Assembly: GCA_031365725.1 (NCBI GenBank)
Contig: JANLYQ010000005.1
Coordinates: forward strand, 1 to 49,855
From: JANLYQ01 sp031365725
Lineage (GTDB): Bacteria > Actinomycetota > Actinomycetes > JACCUZ01
Direction: 5' to 3'
Length of the DNA: 49,855 nucleotides
Shown here: one piece after another, positions 20,786-29,157 of the stretch
How positions within the stretch are numbered: the first letter of the stretch is position 1
How the letters are laid out: each line of letters starts with the position of its first letter
Translations under genes and position numbers: made by a program
Notes under the pieces: model-generated
The model's database searches: none
What the model saw: the letters and a program-made list of their open reading frames with translations, nothing else
Told to the model about the DNA's origin: nothing

Positions 20786-21387
20786 GCACGCCCTTGCTTG
20801 CGCCCCCGCTGCGGGCGACGCCACCCGTCACTGCCCCCGTCACTGCCCCCGTCACGCGTTCGCGGCCGGGTCGGCTGCGACTGGTTCCGCCGCTGCGCAC
20901 CGGCGCGCCGCGCGCACCGTTCGTGCTGCTGCTCGGCACACTTCTGGTCGGGGGACTGGTTGGTCTGCTGGTCCTCCACACCGCCCTGGCGGAGGACTCC
21001 TTCCGCCTGCACGACCTGAAGGTCCGTTCGGCCCTGCTCACCGACCGCGGGCAGGCGCTCGAGCAGCAGGTCGCGGCTGAGGCGGCACCGAGGCGGCTGG
21101 CGGCACGAGCGGAGGCGATGGGCATGGTGCGCAGCGAGAACCCTGCGTTCATCCGCCTCTCCGACGGCAAGGTCCTCGGCCGCCCGAAGGCGGGCGTCGC
21201 CCCTGCCGTCGCCCCGGTCGCGCCCGCCGCCTCAGCGAAGCCCGGGGACGCCAAGGGGAAGGCAGGCGGCACCACCACGAAGGCGACGACGGCCCGCCCG
21301 AGGACCAGCACGAAGGCCAGCACGAAGGCCGGCACCCGGCCCGCGAAGCGCGGCGCCACCCCCACCGCACCGTCCACGGGTCGGTGA
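20782..21387 (+). CDS. ftsL: FtsL-like septal protein
   Basis: 201 residues. A cytoplasmic Pro/Arg-rich N-terminus includes a 12-bp tandem repeat (PVTAPVTAPVT). One transmembrane helix follows (FVLLLGTLLVGGLVGLLVLHTAL), then a short coiled-coil-like periplasmic-side segment (FRLHDLKVRSALLTDRGQALEQQVAAEAAPRRLAARAEAMGM). It ends in an Ala/Lys/Thr-rich, probably disordered tail (KAGGTTTKATTARP...). FtsL sequences are poorly conserved; position between rsmH and ftsI and topology support the call. It is expected to join FtsQ/DivIC-type partners at the septum. ATGA overlap with rsmH. Confidence 0.85.
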   Translation: MSTPLLAPPLRATPPVTAPVTAPVTRSRPGRLRLVPPLRTGAPRAPFVLLLGTLLVGGLVGLLVLHTALAEDSFRLHDLKVRSALLTDRGQALEQQVAAEAAPRRLAARAEAMGMVRSENPAFIRLSDGKVLGRPKAGVAPAVAPVAPAASAKPGDAKGKAGGTTTKATTARPRTSTKASTKAGTRPAKRGATPTAPSTGR

Positions 21388-21394
21388 CCGGCCG

Positions 21395-23257
21395 GTGACC
21401 CCACCACCCCGGCGACCGGCGCCGCGGCGACCCACAGCGCCACGACCACCCACCCGGCGACCACCGGTGCGACGGCCCGCCGCTCGACGCCCCCCGCCCA
21501 GCAGTCCGCGGTTCGTCCGGCTCGGCGATCCTGGCCGCCGGCTGCGGGGCGCCGTGGTGATGCTGGCTTTCGTGCTGTCGCTGTTCGGTGCCCGGCTGGT
21601 CCAGCTGCAGGGCCTCGACGCCCCGAGCTATGCCGCAGCCGCCGAGAGTGGTCGGCTGCGCACGGTCACGCTGCCCGCCGTACGCGGCACGATCACCGAC
21701 CGCAATGGTGTTGCGCTTGCCACGACCGTCGCAGCCGTCAACGTGACCACCGACCAGACGATGGTGCTGGACCCGGCAGCAACCGCCGCGGTGCTCGCCC
21801 CCGTCCTCGGCCGACCGGTCAAGGTGTTGCAGGCTGCGTTGACCGGCACAGCGCGCTTCGTCTACCTGGCCAAGGGCGTCACCCCCGGGGTGTGGCGTCA
21901 GGTGCAGGGCCTCGACCTGCCCGACCCGAAGGTCGACGGCGTGCCCGGCATCTACGCGGAGGACACCTCCAAGCGGGTCTATCCGGCCGGGGTGATCGGA
22001 GCCAACATCGTCGGTTTCGTCGGTGCCGACGGCAAGGGCCTCGGCGGCCTCGAGTACGCCCTGAACGCGATCCTTGCAGGCCGGGCGGGCACCACGACCT
22101 ACGAGCTCAGCGCCGCCGGCCGCCGCATCCCCAGTGGGGTGGACACCGAGCGCGCTGCGGTGCCCGGCACCGATGTCCGCCTCACCATCGACCGCGACAT
22201 CCAGTACGTCGCGCAGCAGGCGATCGCCAAGGCCGTCACCACGACGCAGTCGCAGAGCGGCACGGTCATCGTCATCGACCCGCGGACCGGGGATCTGCTC
22301 GCGATGGCGACCGCCCCCACCTTCGACCCGAACAAGCCCGGTGCGGCTCCGGCCGCTGACCGTGGCGACCGGCCGATGTCCGAGGCCTACGAGCCCGGCA
22401 GCACCGGCAAGATCATTACGGCCGCCGCGTTGCTGCAGGAAGGCGTCATCACCCCGACCACGCCGATCACCGTGCCGAACCGCCTGACCCGCTCGACCGA
22501 GACGTTCAAGGACTTCGAGGACCACGGCACCGAGCACCTCACCTATGCCGGCACCATCGCCAAGTCCAGCAACATCGGCACCATCCGGGCCGCCGAGCGA
22601 CTCGGCAGCCTCTCCCGCCTCTACCCCTACTACGTCAAGTTCGGCGTCGGTCAGCCGACCGGGCTGGGCCTGCCGGGCGAGGCGTCCGGCGAGGTCCTCA
22701 AGCCGTCGCAGTGGTCGGGCACCACGCCCTACACCATGGCGTTCGGACAGGGCTACTCGGTCAACACGGTGCAGATGGCCTCGGTCTTCGCCACCATCGC
22801 CAACAACGGGCTGCGGGCCTCGCCGCGACTGGTCGACGCGCTCACCGGCCCCGACGGCAAGGTGCAGGTGGCCGCGGCCTCAGCCCGCACCCGGGTCGTG
22901 AGCCCGACGACCGCGGCCACCGTGCGGCTGCTGATGGAGACCGTCACCGAGGACGGCGGCACCGCGCCGCTCGCACGCATCCCGGGCTATCGCGTCGGCG
23001 GCAAGACCGGCACCGCCAACCGGTTCGACCCGACCTGCGGCTGCTACCGCGGCTACACGATGTCGTTCATCGGCACGGCGCCGATCGACAAGCCCGGGGT
23101 GGTCGTGGCCGTCACGCTGCAGGCGCCCAAGTCGGCCCTCGGTGGCGGTGTCAACGCCGGACCTGTCTTCGCCCAGGTGGCGTCGTTCGCGCTGCAGGCC
23201 CTGCACGTGCCGCCCACCGGCACCCGCCCACCGCGCATCCCGCTCACCACCCGCTGA
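21395..23257 (+). CDS. ftsI: FtsI septal transpeptidase (penicillin-binding protein 3-type)
   Basis: 620 residues from GTG 21395. The N-terminal ~40 residues are Arg/Pro-rich and cytoplasmic, then one membrane anchor (LRGAVVMLAFVLSLFGARLVQLQGL). The pedestal domain begins at RGTITDRNGVALATT. The transpeptidase has the three active-site motifs: SxxK as EPGSTGK (~residue 335), SxN as KSSNIG (~390) and KTGT (~537). It cross-links septal peptidoglycan with FtsW. It starts 7 nt after ftsL. It is followed by 234 bp before the likely murE GTG, holding a large inverted repeat and a murE promoter, so murE onward may be a separate transcript. Confidence 0.96.
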   Translation: MTPPPRRPAPRRPTAPRPPTRRPPVRRPAARRPPPSSPRFVRLGDPGRRLRGAVVMLAFVLSLFGARLVQLQGLDAPSYAAAAESGRLRTVTLPAVRGTITDRNGVALATTVAAVNVTTDQTMVLDPAATAAVLAPVLGRPVKVLQAALTGTARFVYLAKGVTPGVWRQVQGLDLPDPKVDGVPGIYAEDTSKRVYPAGVIGANIVGFVGADGKGLGGLEYALNAILAGRAGTTTYELSAAGRRIPSGVDTERAAVPGTDVRLTIDRDIQYVAQQAIAKAVTTTQSQSGTVIVIDPRTGDLLAMATAPTFDPNKPGAAPAADRGDRPMSEAYEPGSTGKIITAAALLQEGVITPTTPITVPNRLTRSTETFKDFEDHGTEHLTYAGTIAKSSNIGTIRAAERLGSLSRLYPYYVKFGVGQPTGLGLPGEASGEVLKPSQWSGTTPYTMAFGQGYSVNTVQMASVFATIANNGLRASPRLVDALTGPDGKVQVAAASARTRVVSPTTAATVRLLMETVTEDGGTAPLARIPGYRVGGKTGTANRFDPTCGCYRGYTMSFIGTAPIDKPGVVVAVTLQAPKSALGGGVNAGPVFAQVASFALQALHVPPTGTRPPRIPLTTR

Positions 23258-23349
23258 GCCCGGCGGCCGCCACTGCAGATCGCGCACGCGTTCGGCCGCC
23301 CCTGCCACGGACCATCGACAGTCCCCAGCCGTGCGCAGGAGCGCCCGCA

Positions 23350-23439
23350 TCGAGTGGCGGCACCTGGTCGTCCCGAGCGGCGGCCGACTGCCACCTTCCG
23401 CCAGTGGATGGGGCCAGGCAGCCAGATGGCGCCACTCGA
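23350..23439 (+). other. Large imperfect hairpin between ftsI and murE
   Basis: TCGAGTGGCG (23350-23359) pairs perfectly with CGCCACTCGA (23430-23439). Continuing inward, CACCTGG pairs with CCAGATG-type sequence at 6 of 7 positions. An inner stem CTGCC (23388-23392) with GGCAG (23417-23421) sits in the apex. There is no coding ORF here. It could be an intrinsic terminator for ftsI or an RNA-processing hairpin, ahead of a separate murE promoter. It resembles the 19479-19589 element in architecture but shares no obvious sequence beyond short stretches. Confidence 0.5.
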
Positions 23440-23477
23440 CGGGGTGGCGCGCGGGAGGCGGGCTTTGGGCCGACCGT

Positions 23478-23483
23478 TAGCCT
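23478..23483 (+). promoter_or_regulatory. -10 box (TAGCCT) of murE, leaderless type
   Basis: TAGCCT at 23478-23483 is 8 nt before GTG 23492. No Shine-Dalgarno is present. This supports a leaderless murE transcript and argues for 23492 over GTG 23486. Confidence 0.45.
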
Positions 23484-23491
23484 GTGTGCCC

Positions 23492-25102
23492 GTGCTGCAG
23501 CCGCCCGGGACGTCCACCCCGCGACCGACCGGTCTGCCCGCTCGCACGCTCGCCGAGGTGGCCGCGCACCTGGGTGTCGAGCTGCGCCGGCCGTCCGATC
23601 ACGGCCGGGGCGCGGGCTCCGGCGACGGTCACGGCGCCGGCTCCCCGTCACGGCAGGCCGAGGCCGGCGAGCGCGCGATCACCGGCGTCACTCTCGATTC
23701 GCGGGATGTCCGGCCTGGTGACCTCTACGTCGCGCTGTCCGGTGCCCGAGCGCACGGGGCTGACTTCGCCGCCGCAGCGGTCGCGGCCGGTGCGGTGGCC
23801 TGCGTGACCGACGAGGCCGGTGCCGAGCGGGTGGCTGCCGTCGGTCTGCCAGCGTACGTCGTGGGGCTGCCCCGAGAGGTGCTCGGTCGGCTCGCGGCGT
23901 GGGTCTACGACGAGCCGGCCGCGGCGATGACGATGCTCGGCGTCACCGGCACCAACGGCAAGACGACCACGGCCTACCTGCTCGAGGCGGGGCTGCAGCA
24001 CGCCGGGCGCACGACCGGTCTGGTCGGCACGATCGAGACCAGGGTCGCGGGGGAGGTGCTGCCGAGCGAGCGCACCACACCCGAGGCGACCGACCTGCAG
24101 GCGCTGCTCGCGGTGATGCGCGAACGCTCCGTCGACACGGTTGCGATGGAGGTGTCCAGCCACGCTCTGGCGCTCGGCCGGGTCGACGGGACGACGTACG
24201 ACGTGGCGTTGTTCACCAACCTCAGTGAGGACCACCTCGACTTCCATGCTGACCTCCAGGACTACTGGGCCACCAAGGCAAGGCTCTTCACCCCGGAGCG
24301 GTCGCGGCGAGGCGTCGTCGATGTCGATGGCGAGCACGGGCAGCGGCTCGCCGGGCACGCGACGGTGCCGGTGTGGACGTTGTCGACAAACGGGGGACCG
24401 GCCGACTGGCAGACCCACGACGCAGTTCTCACTCCGACGGGGAGCACCTTCACCCTGACCGGTCCGGAGGGCCTGTCGCTCACGTGCTCGACCCAGCTGG
24501 CGGGTGACTTCAACCTCGCCAACGCCGCACTTGCGGTGGTCGGTCTCGTCGCTGCAGGGGTCGAGCCCGTCGTCGCGGCGGCCGGGGTCGCCGCTTGTCC
24601 CGGCGTGCCCGGACGGATGGAACGGGTTGCTGCGCAAGGCGTTCTGGCCCTGGTCGACTTCGCGCACACGCCCGACGCGTTGCGCCGGCTGCTGGCCACC
24701 GTGCGGCCGTTGGTGGCCGAGGGCGGTCGGCTGCTCGTCGTCATCGGCTGCGGCGGCGACCGTGATCCGCACAAGCGGCCGGTGATGGGTGCCATCGCGG
24801 TGCGCGACGCCGATGTCGCCGTGCTCACCAGTGACAACCCGCGGTCTGAGGACCCGGCCGCCATCGTCGCCGCCATGCGCGTCGGAGCCGACGACGCGGT
24901 CGCGGACGGAGCCGGCGGTCATCTCGAGGTCGATACCGACCGGCGCGCTGCCATCGGCCTTGCCTGTGCGCTGGCCCAGGACGGCGACGTGGTGCTGATC
25001 GCCGGCAAGGGCCACGAGACCGGACAGGAGATCGCGGGCGTCGTGCATCCCTTCGACGACCGGTTGGTGCTGGCCGAAGCTCTCCGGTCGGTGGCCCGAT
25101 GA
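23492..25102 (+). CDS. murE: MurE UDP-MurNAc-tripeptide synthetase (diaminopimelate-adding)
   Basis: About 536 residues from GTG 23492; GTG 23486 is an in-frame alternative. An N-terminal Mur ligase domain includes GVTLDSRDVRPGDLYVALSGARAHGADF. The ATP P-loop is GVTGTNGKTTTAYLL (~residue 150), followed by AMEVSSHALALGRV. The carbamylated-Lys region is DYWATKARLF. DNPRSEDP near residue 448 is the motif read for diaminopimelate rather than lysine. It adds meso- or LL-diaminopimelate to UDP-MurNAc-Ala-Glu. The ~50-residue N-terminal tail has a Gly/Ser/His-rich loop (GRGAGSGDGHGAGSPSRQ) not usual for the family. murF starts 16 bp on. Confidence 0.95.
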   Translation: MLQPPGTSTPRPTGLPARTLAEVAAHLGVELRRPSDHGRGAGSGDGHGAGSPSRQAEAGERAITGVTLDSRDVRPGDLYVALSGARAHGADFAAAAVAAGAVACVTDEAGAERVAAVGLPAYVVGLPREVLGRLAAWVYDEPAAAMTMLGVTGTNGKTTTAYLLEAGLQHAGRTTGLVGTIETRVAGEVLPSERTTPEATDLQALLAVMRERSVDTVAMEVSSHALALGRVDGTTYDVALFTNLSEDHLDFHADLQDYWATKARLFTPERSRRGVVDVDGEHGQRLAGHATVPVWTLSTNGGPADWQTHDAVLTPTGSTFTLTGPEGLSLTCSTQLAGDFNLANAALAVVGLVAAGVEPVVAAAGVAACPGVPGRMERVAAQGVLALVDFAHTPDALRRLLATVRPLVAEGGRLLVVIGCGGDRDPHKRPVMGAIAVRDADVAVLTSDNPRSEDPAAIVAAMRVGADDAVADGAGGHLEVDTDRRAAIGLACALAQDGDVVLIAGKGHETGQEIAGVVHPFDDRLVLAEALRSVAR

Positions 25103-25118
25103 CCGCGGCGGTGCGCGG

Positions 25119-26561
25119 GTGATCCCGATGACGTTGGCCGAGATCGCTGCGCTCGTCGGCGGCACCGTCGGTGGTGACCCCGAGGCGGGCTCGGTCCAGG
25201 TGACCGGGCCGGCCACCGTCGACTCGCGCGCCGTGCCGCCGGGCGGGTTGTACGTCGCCGTGGTCGGGGCGCGCAGCGACGGTCATGACTTCACCGACGA
25301 CGCGACCACCGCCGGTGCTGCTGCGGCGCTGGTCTCGCGGCCGGTGGCGGTTGCGCACGTGCTGGTGCCCGACGTGATGGCGGCGTTGGCGGTGCTGGCG
25401 CACGACGTGCTGCTCCGGCTGGTCGACCGCGGTGGTCTCACGGTGGTCGGGCTGACCGGATCGTCGGGCAAGACGAGCACCAAGGACCTGCTCGCTGCCG
25501 TGCTCGAGACCCTCGGACCGACGGTCGCCACCGAGGCGTCGTTCAACAACGAGCTTGGGGTGCCGTTGACCGTGTTGCGGGTCGACATCGAGACGCGGTT
25601 CCTGGTGCTGGAGATGGGGGCCCGCGGTGCCGGCCACATCGCCGCCCTGTGCCGTCTGGCGCCGCCCCGGATCGGGGCGGTCCTCAACGTGGGCGCTGCG
25701 CACGCGGCGGAGTTCGGTACCCCCGATGACACGGCGCGGGCCAAGAGCGAGCTGGTGCAGGCATTGCCCGCACGCGCAGCGGGTGGGGTGGCCGTGCTCA
25801 ACGCCGACGACCACCGGGTCGTGGCCATGTCCGCCGTGACCACGGCCCGCGTGGTGACCTTCGGGATCGACGCGGCTGCCGACGTACGCGCGACCGACGT
25901 GCGTCTGGACGGCGCGGCACGACCGTCGTTCCTCCTGCACGTCGGCGACCACGCACCTGAACCGGTCTCGTTGCCGCTGCACGGCGCCCATCACGTGAGC
26001 AACGCCCTCGCGGCGGCCTCGGTCGCCGTCGAGCTCGGCGCCACCCCGGGGCAGGTGGCTGCTGCCCTCGCCGCGGCCACGCCGCGCAGTCCGTGGCGGA
26101 TGGAGGTCACCGAGCGGGCCGACGGCGTGACCGTGATCAACGACGCCTACAACGCCAACCCGGACTCGATGCGCGTCGCGTTGGACGCGGTGAGCGCGAT
26201 GGGGGCGGGTCGCCGCCGCTGGGCGGTCCTCGGCGAGATGCTCGAGCTCGGCGCGGCATCCACCGTGGAGCACGTACGAGTGGGCAGACTGGCCCACGGC
26301 TCGGGCGCCCGCGTGCTTGCGGTCGGCGCCGGAGCTCGTGGCGTGCACGAAGGGGCGCTCGCGCATGGTGCTGTCGAGGGAGAGGGGAGCGTGCTCGTGG
26401 CCGACGTGCCCGCCGCTCTCGAGCTGCTTGCCCGCAGCCTTGCCCCCGGCGACCTCGTGCTGGTGAAGGCGTCCCGCGGCGCTGGTCTCGAGCGGGTCGC
26501 CAGCGGTCTGCTCGCGCCGGCGGGCTCCACCCCCGGCCGCTCGTCGGACAGCGCCCGATGA
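25119..26561 (+). CDS. murF: MurF UDP-MurNAc-pentapeptide synthetase
   Basis: 480 residues from GTG 25119 (ATG 25128 is in frame). N-terminal MTLAEIAALVGGTV..VDSRAVPPGGLYVAVVGARSDGHDF; P-loop VVGLTGSSGKTSTKDLLAAVLE; FNNELGVPLTVLR, the MurF hallmark; EMGARGAGHIA; and the C-terminal INDAYNANPDSMRVALDAV. It adds D-Ala-D-Ala to the UDP-MurNAc-tripeptide. GTG-type initiation follows murE by 16 nt. Its TGA overlaps the mraY ATG (ATGA at 26558-26561). Confidence 0.97.
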   Translation: MIPMTLAEIAALVGGTVGGDPEAGSVQVTGPATVDSRAVPPGGLYVAVVGARSDGHDFTDDATTAGAAAALVSRPVAVAHVLVPDVMAALAVLAHDVLLRLVDRGGLTVVGLTGSSGKTSTKDLLAAVLETLGPTVATEASFNNELGVPLTVLRVDIETRFLVLEMGARGAGHIAALCRLAPPRIGAVLNVGAAHAAEFGTPDDTARAKSELVQALPARAAGGVAVLNADDHRVVAMSAVTTARVVTFGIDAAADVRATDVRLDGAARPSFLLHVGDHAPEPVSLPLHGAHHVSNALAAASVAVELGATPGQVAAALAAATPRSPWRMEVTERADGVTVINDAYNANPDSMRVALDAVSAMGAGRRRWAVLGEMLELGAASTVEHVRVGRLAHGSGARVLAVGAGARGVHEGALAHGAVEGEGSVLVADVPAALELLARSLAPGDLVLVKASRGAGLERVASGLLAPAGSTPGRSSDSAR

Positions 26562-27616
26562 GGCTGGTGCTCGTCGCCGCGTCGTGCGGGCTGCTCGTGA
26601 CGCTGTTCGGCACCCCGCTGGCGATCAAGCTGCTGACCGGGCGCGGCTACGGACAGCTGATCCGCGACGACGGGCCGACCTCGCACCACACCAAGCGCGG
26701 CACCCCGACCATGGGTGGTGCCGTCATCATCGTGGGCGCGCTCATCGGCTACGCCGCCGCGCACCTGGCGACGTTCAGTGAGCCGACCGTCTCGGCGCTG
26801 CTGGTGCTGTACCTCATGACCGGCCTCGGGGTCGTCGGGTTCCTCGACGACTACATCAAGGTCGCCAAGCAGCGCAGTCTCGGGCTTCGCGCCTGGGCCA
26901 AGCTGACCGGCCAGATGCTGGTCGCGGTGTCCTTCGCTGTCGCGGCCGACCACTTCCCGGACAGCAACGGTCTGACGCCGGCCTCGACCAACATCTCCTT
27001 TATCCGGGACACCGGCATCGGGCTGGGTGCCATCGTGTTCGTGCTCTGGGCCTACCTGATGATCGCCGGCACCTCCAACGGGGTGAACCTCACCGATGGC
27101 CTGGACGGTCTGGCGACCGGTGCGTCGGTGATGGTGTTCGCGTCGTACGTCCTGATCGGGATCTGGCAGTTCGGCAACGGCTGCGCCCTCGGGGCGGTCA
27201 GCAAGTGCTACGAGGTGCGGGACCCGCTCGACATCGCGGTGGTCGCGGCCGCGGTCATGGGCGCGTGCTTCGGCTTCCTGTGGTGGAACGCGTCGCCCGC
27301 CAAGATCTTCATGGGTGACACCGGATCGTTGGCTCTCGGTGGCGCGCTCGCCGGCATCGCCATCACCAACCGCACCGAGCTGCTGCTGGTGCTGCTGGGC
27401 GGTTTGTTCGTGCTCATCTCGCTGTCGGTGATCATCCAGGTCGGCTTCTTCAAGCTCACCCGAAAGCGAGTGTTCCGGATGGCGCCGCTGCAGCACCACT
27501 TCGAGCTCGTCGGGTGGGGCGAGGTGACGATCGTCATCAGGTTCTGGATCATCGCGGGGTTGCTCGTGGCGCTCGGGCTCGGCGTGTTCTACGCCGAGTG
27601 GGTCGCCGGCGCGTGA
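26558..27616 (+). CDS. mraY: MraY phospho-MurNAc-pentapeptide translocase
   Basis: 352 residues, about ten membrane helices. Signature segments: GPTSHHTKRGTPTMGG (nucleotide side), VGFLDDYIKVAKQRSLGLRAWAKL with the catalytic DDY, NGVNLTDGLDGLATG, AKIFMGDTGSLALGG, and the C-terminal MAPLQHHFELVGW. It transfers phospho-MurNAc-pentapeptide to undecaprenyl phosphate, giving lipid I. The ATG is embedded in the murF stop, and the TGA overlaps the murD GTG (27613). In-frame upstream extension exists but overlaps murF heavily. Confidence 0.97.
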   Translation: MRLVLVAASCGLLVTLFGTPLAIKLLTGRGYGQLIRDDGPTSHHTKRGTPTMGGAVIIVGALIGYAAAHLATFSEPTVSALLVLYLMTGLGVVGFLDDYIKVAKQRSLGLRAWAKLTGQMLVAVSFAVAADHFPDSNGLTPASTNISFIRDTGIGLGAIVFVLWAYLMIAGTSNGVNLTDGLDGLATGASVMVFASYVLIGIWQFGNGCALGAVSKCYEVRDPLDIAVVAAAVMGACFGFLWWNASPAKIFMGDTGSLALGGALAGIAITNRTELLLVLLGGLFVLISLSVIIQVGFFKLTRKRVFRMAPLQHHFELVGWGEVTIVIRFWIIAGLLVALGLGVFYAEWVAGA

Positions 27617-29157
27617 GGCTTGCGGGCAGCCGGGTCGTCGTCGCCGGGCTCGGTGTCACCGGGCCGTCGGTGGTGCGGGCGCTTCACGCGCGCGGCGCGA
27701 CCGTCGTCGCGGTCGACGGCCGCACCGGACCGCGGGAGGTAGATTTGGCCGACCAGCTGCGCGGTGACGGCGTGACGGTGCTGCTGGGAGCGGACGCGGT
27801 GTCCGGTGCCGGAGGCGTCCTCGACGGTGCCGACCTCGTCGTCACCTCACCTGGCTGGCGACCCGACAACCCGCTGCTGCTGGCCGCCGCCGCGCGGCAG
27901 GTGCCGGTCTGGGGCGATGTCGAGCTGGCCTACCGACTGCGGCCGACCGACCAGCCGTGGCTCGGGGTCACCGGCACGAACGGCAAGACCACCACGGTGC
28001 TGATGCTCGCCTCGATCCTGCGCGCCGCCGGTCATCACGCGGTCGCAGCGGGCAATGTCGGCCTGCCGGTGCTCGAGGCCGCGCTGGCCGACCCGCCCTA
28101 CGACGTGCTGGCCCTGGAGCTGTCGAGCTTTCAGCTGCACTGGACCTCGACCATGCGGCTGTACGCCGGTGCGGTGCTCAACGTCGCCCCCGACCACCTG
28201 GACTGGCACGGCTCGCTCGAGGCCTACGGCGAGGACAAGGCGCGGGTCTGGCGCGGCGCGGCGGTGCGCGTTCTCAACCTCGACGACCCGGCGACCGTGG
28301 CGCTGCTGGGTCGGGCATCCGACCCGGACGAGCCGGCTGCCGTGGTCGCGGTGACCAGCGGTCGCCCGGACATCGACACGGCGATCCGCCAGCTCGACGT
28401 GGCGTCCCGCCTCGCGGCCCCCCGTCTGGACGGCCTGCTCGGCGTGGTCGAGGGTCGCGCCGGTGTCGTCGCGAGCCGCCTGGTCGAGCAGCCCGGGGGA
28501 GCGGTGCTCGCCGAGGTCTCCGACATCCGTCCGCCCGCTCCGCACAACGTGGCCAACGCGCTCGCGGCCGCCGCGCTGGCCCGCAGCCTCGACCACGGGG
28601 GGGTGCTGAGCGTCCCGCCGGACGCGGTCGCCGCCGGCCTGCGGGCCTTGGCACCCGGTCCGCACCGCATCGCCCACGTCGTCACGGTCGACGGCGTCGA
28701 CTGGGTCGATGACTCCAAAGCCACCAACCCGCACGCCGCTGCCGCCTCGCTCGCGGCCTTCCCGTCCGTGGTGTGGGTGGCCGGCGGTCTCGCCAAGGGA
28801 GCCCGCTTCGAGGAGCTGGTGATCGGGGCGGCCGACCGTCTGCGCGGGGTGGTCCTGCTCGGCCGGGACCGTGCGCTGGTCGCCGAGGCACTCGCGCGAC
28901 ACGCGCCGGAGATCCCGGTCCTCGAGGTCACCGGACCGGAGACTGGGGGTCGGCACGACGGTGCCGACGAGGTGGGGGCAGGAGCGACGGTGATGGACGA
29001 CGTGGTGCGGGCGGCCGCGGGGCTGGCAGCCCCCGGCGACACCGTGCTGCTCGCGCCCGCCTGTGCCTCGATGGACATGTTCCGCGACTACGCCCAGCGT
29101 GGTGACGCCTTCGCCGCGGCCGCCCGGCGGTTGACCGGCGTGCGGCCGACGTCGTGA
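27613..29157 (+). CDS. murD: MurD UDP-MurNAc-L-alanine:D-glutamate ligase
   Basis: 514 residues from GTG 27613, in a GTGA overlap with mraY. N-terminal Rossmann start VVVAGLGVTGPSVVRALHARGATVVAVDG; P-loop LGVTGTNGKTTTVLMLASIL; LELSSFQLHWT; NVAPDHLDWHGSLEAYGEDKARVWR; C-terminal DDSKATNPHAAAASLAAF and LLAPACASMDMFRDYAQRGDAF (the MurD end signature). It adds D-Glu to UDP-MurNAc-L-Ala in the cytoplasm. Slightly longer than the usual ~450 aa because of loop insertions (RPDIDTAIRQ, TGGRHDGADE). Stop overlaps ftsW GTG. Confidence 0.97.
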   Translation: MRLAGSRVVVAGLGVTGPSVVRALHARGATVVAVDGRTGPREVDLADQLRGDGVTVLLGADAVSGAGGVLDGADLVVTSPGWRPDNPLLLAAAARQVPVWGDVELAYRLRPTDQPWLGVTGTNGKTTTVLMLASILRAAGHHAVAAGNVGLPVLEAALADPPYDVLALELSSFQLHWTSTMRLYAGAVLNVAPDHLDWHGSLEAYGEDKARVWRGAAVRVLNLDDPATVALLGRASDPDEPAAVVAVTSGRPDIDTAIRQLDVASRLAAPRLDGLLGVVEGRAGVVASRLVEQPGGAVLAEVSDIRPPAPHNVANALAAAALARSLDHGGVLSVPPDAVAAGLRALAPGPHRIAHVVTVDGVDWVDDSKATNPHAAAASLAAFPSVVWVAGGLAKGARFEELVIGAADRLRGVVLLGRDRALVAEALARHAPEIPVLEVTGPETGGRHDGADEVGAGATVMDDVVRAAAGLAAPGDTVLLAPACASMDMFRDYAQRGDAFAAAARRLTGVRPTS

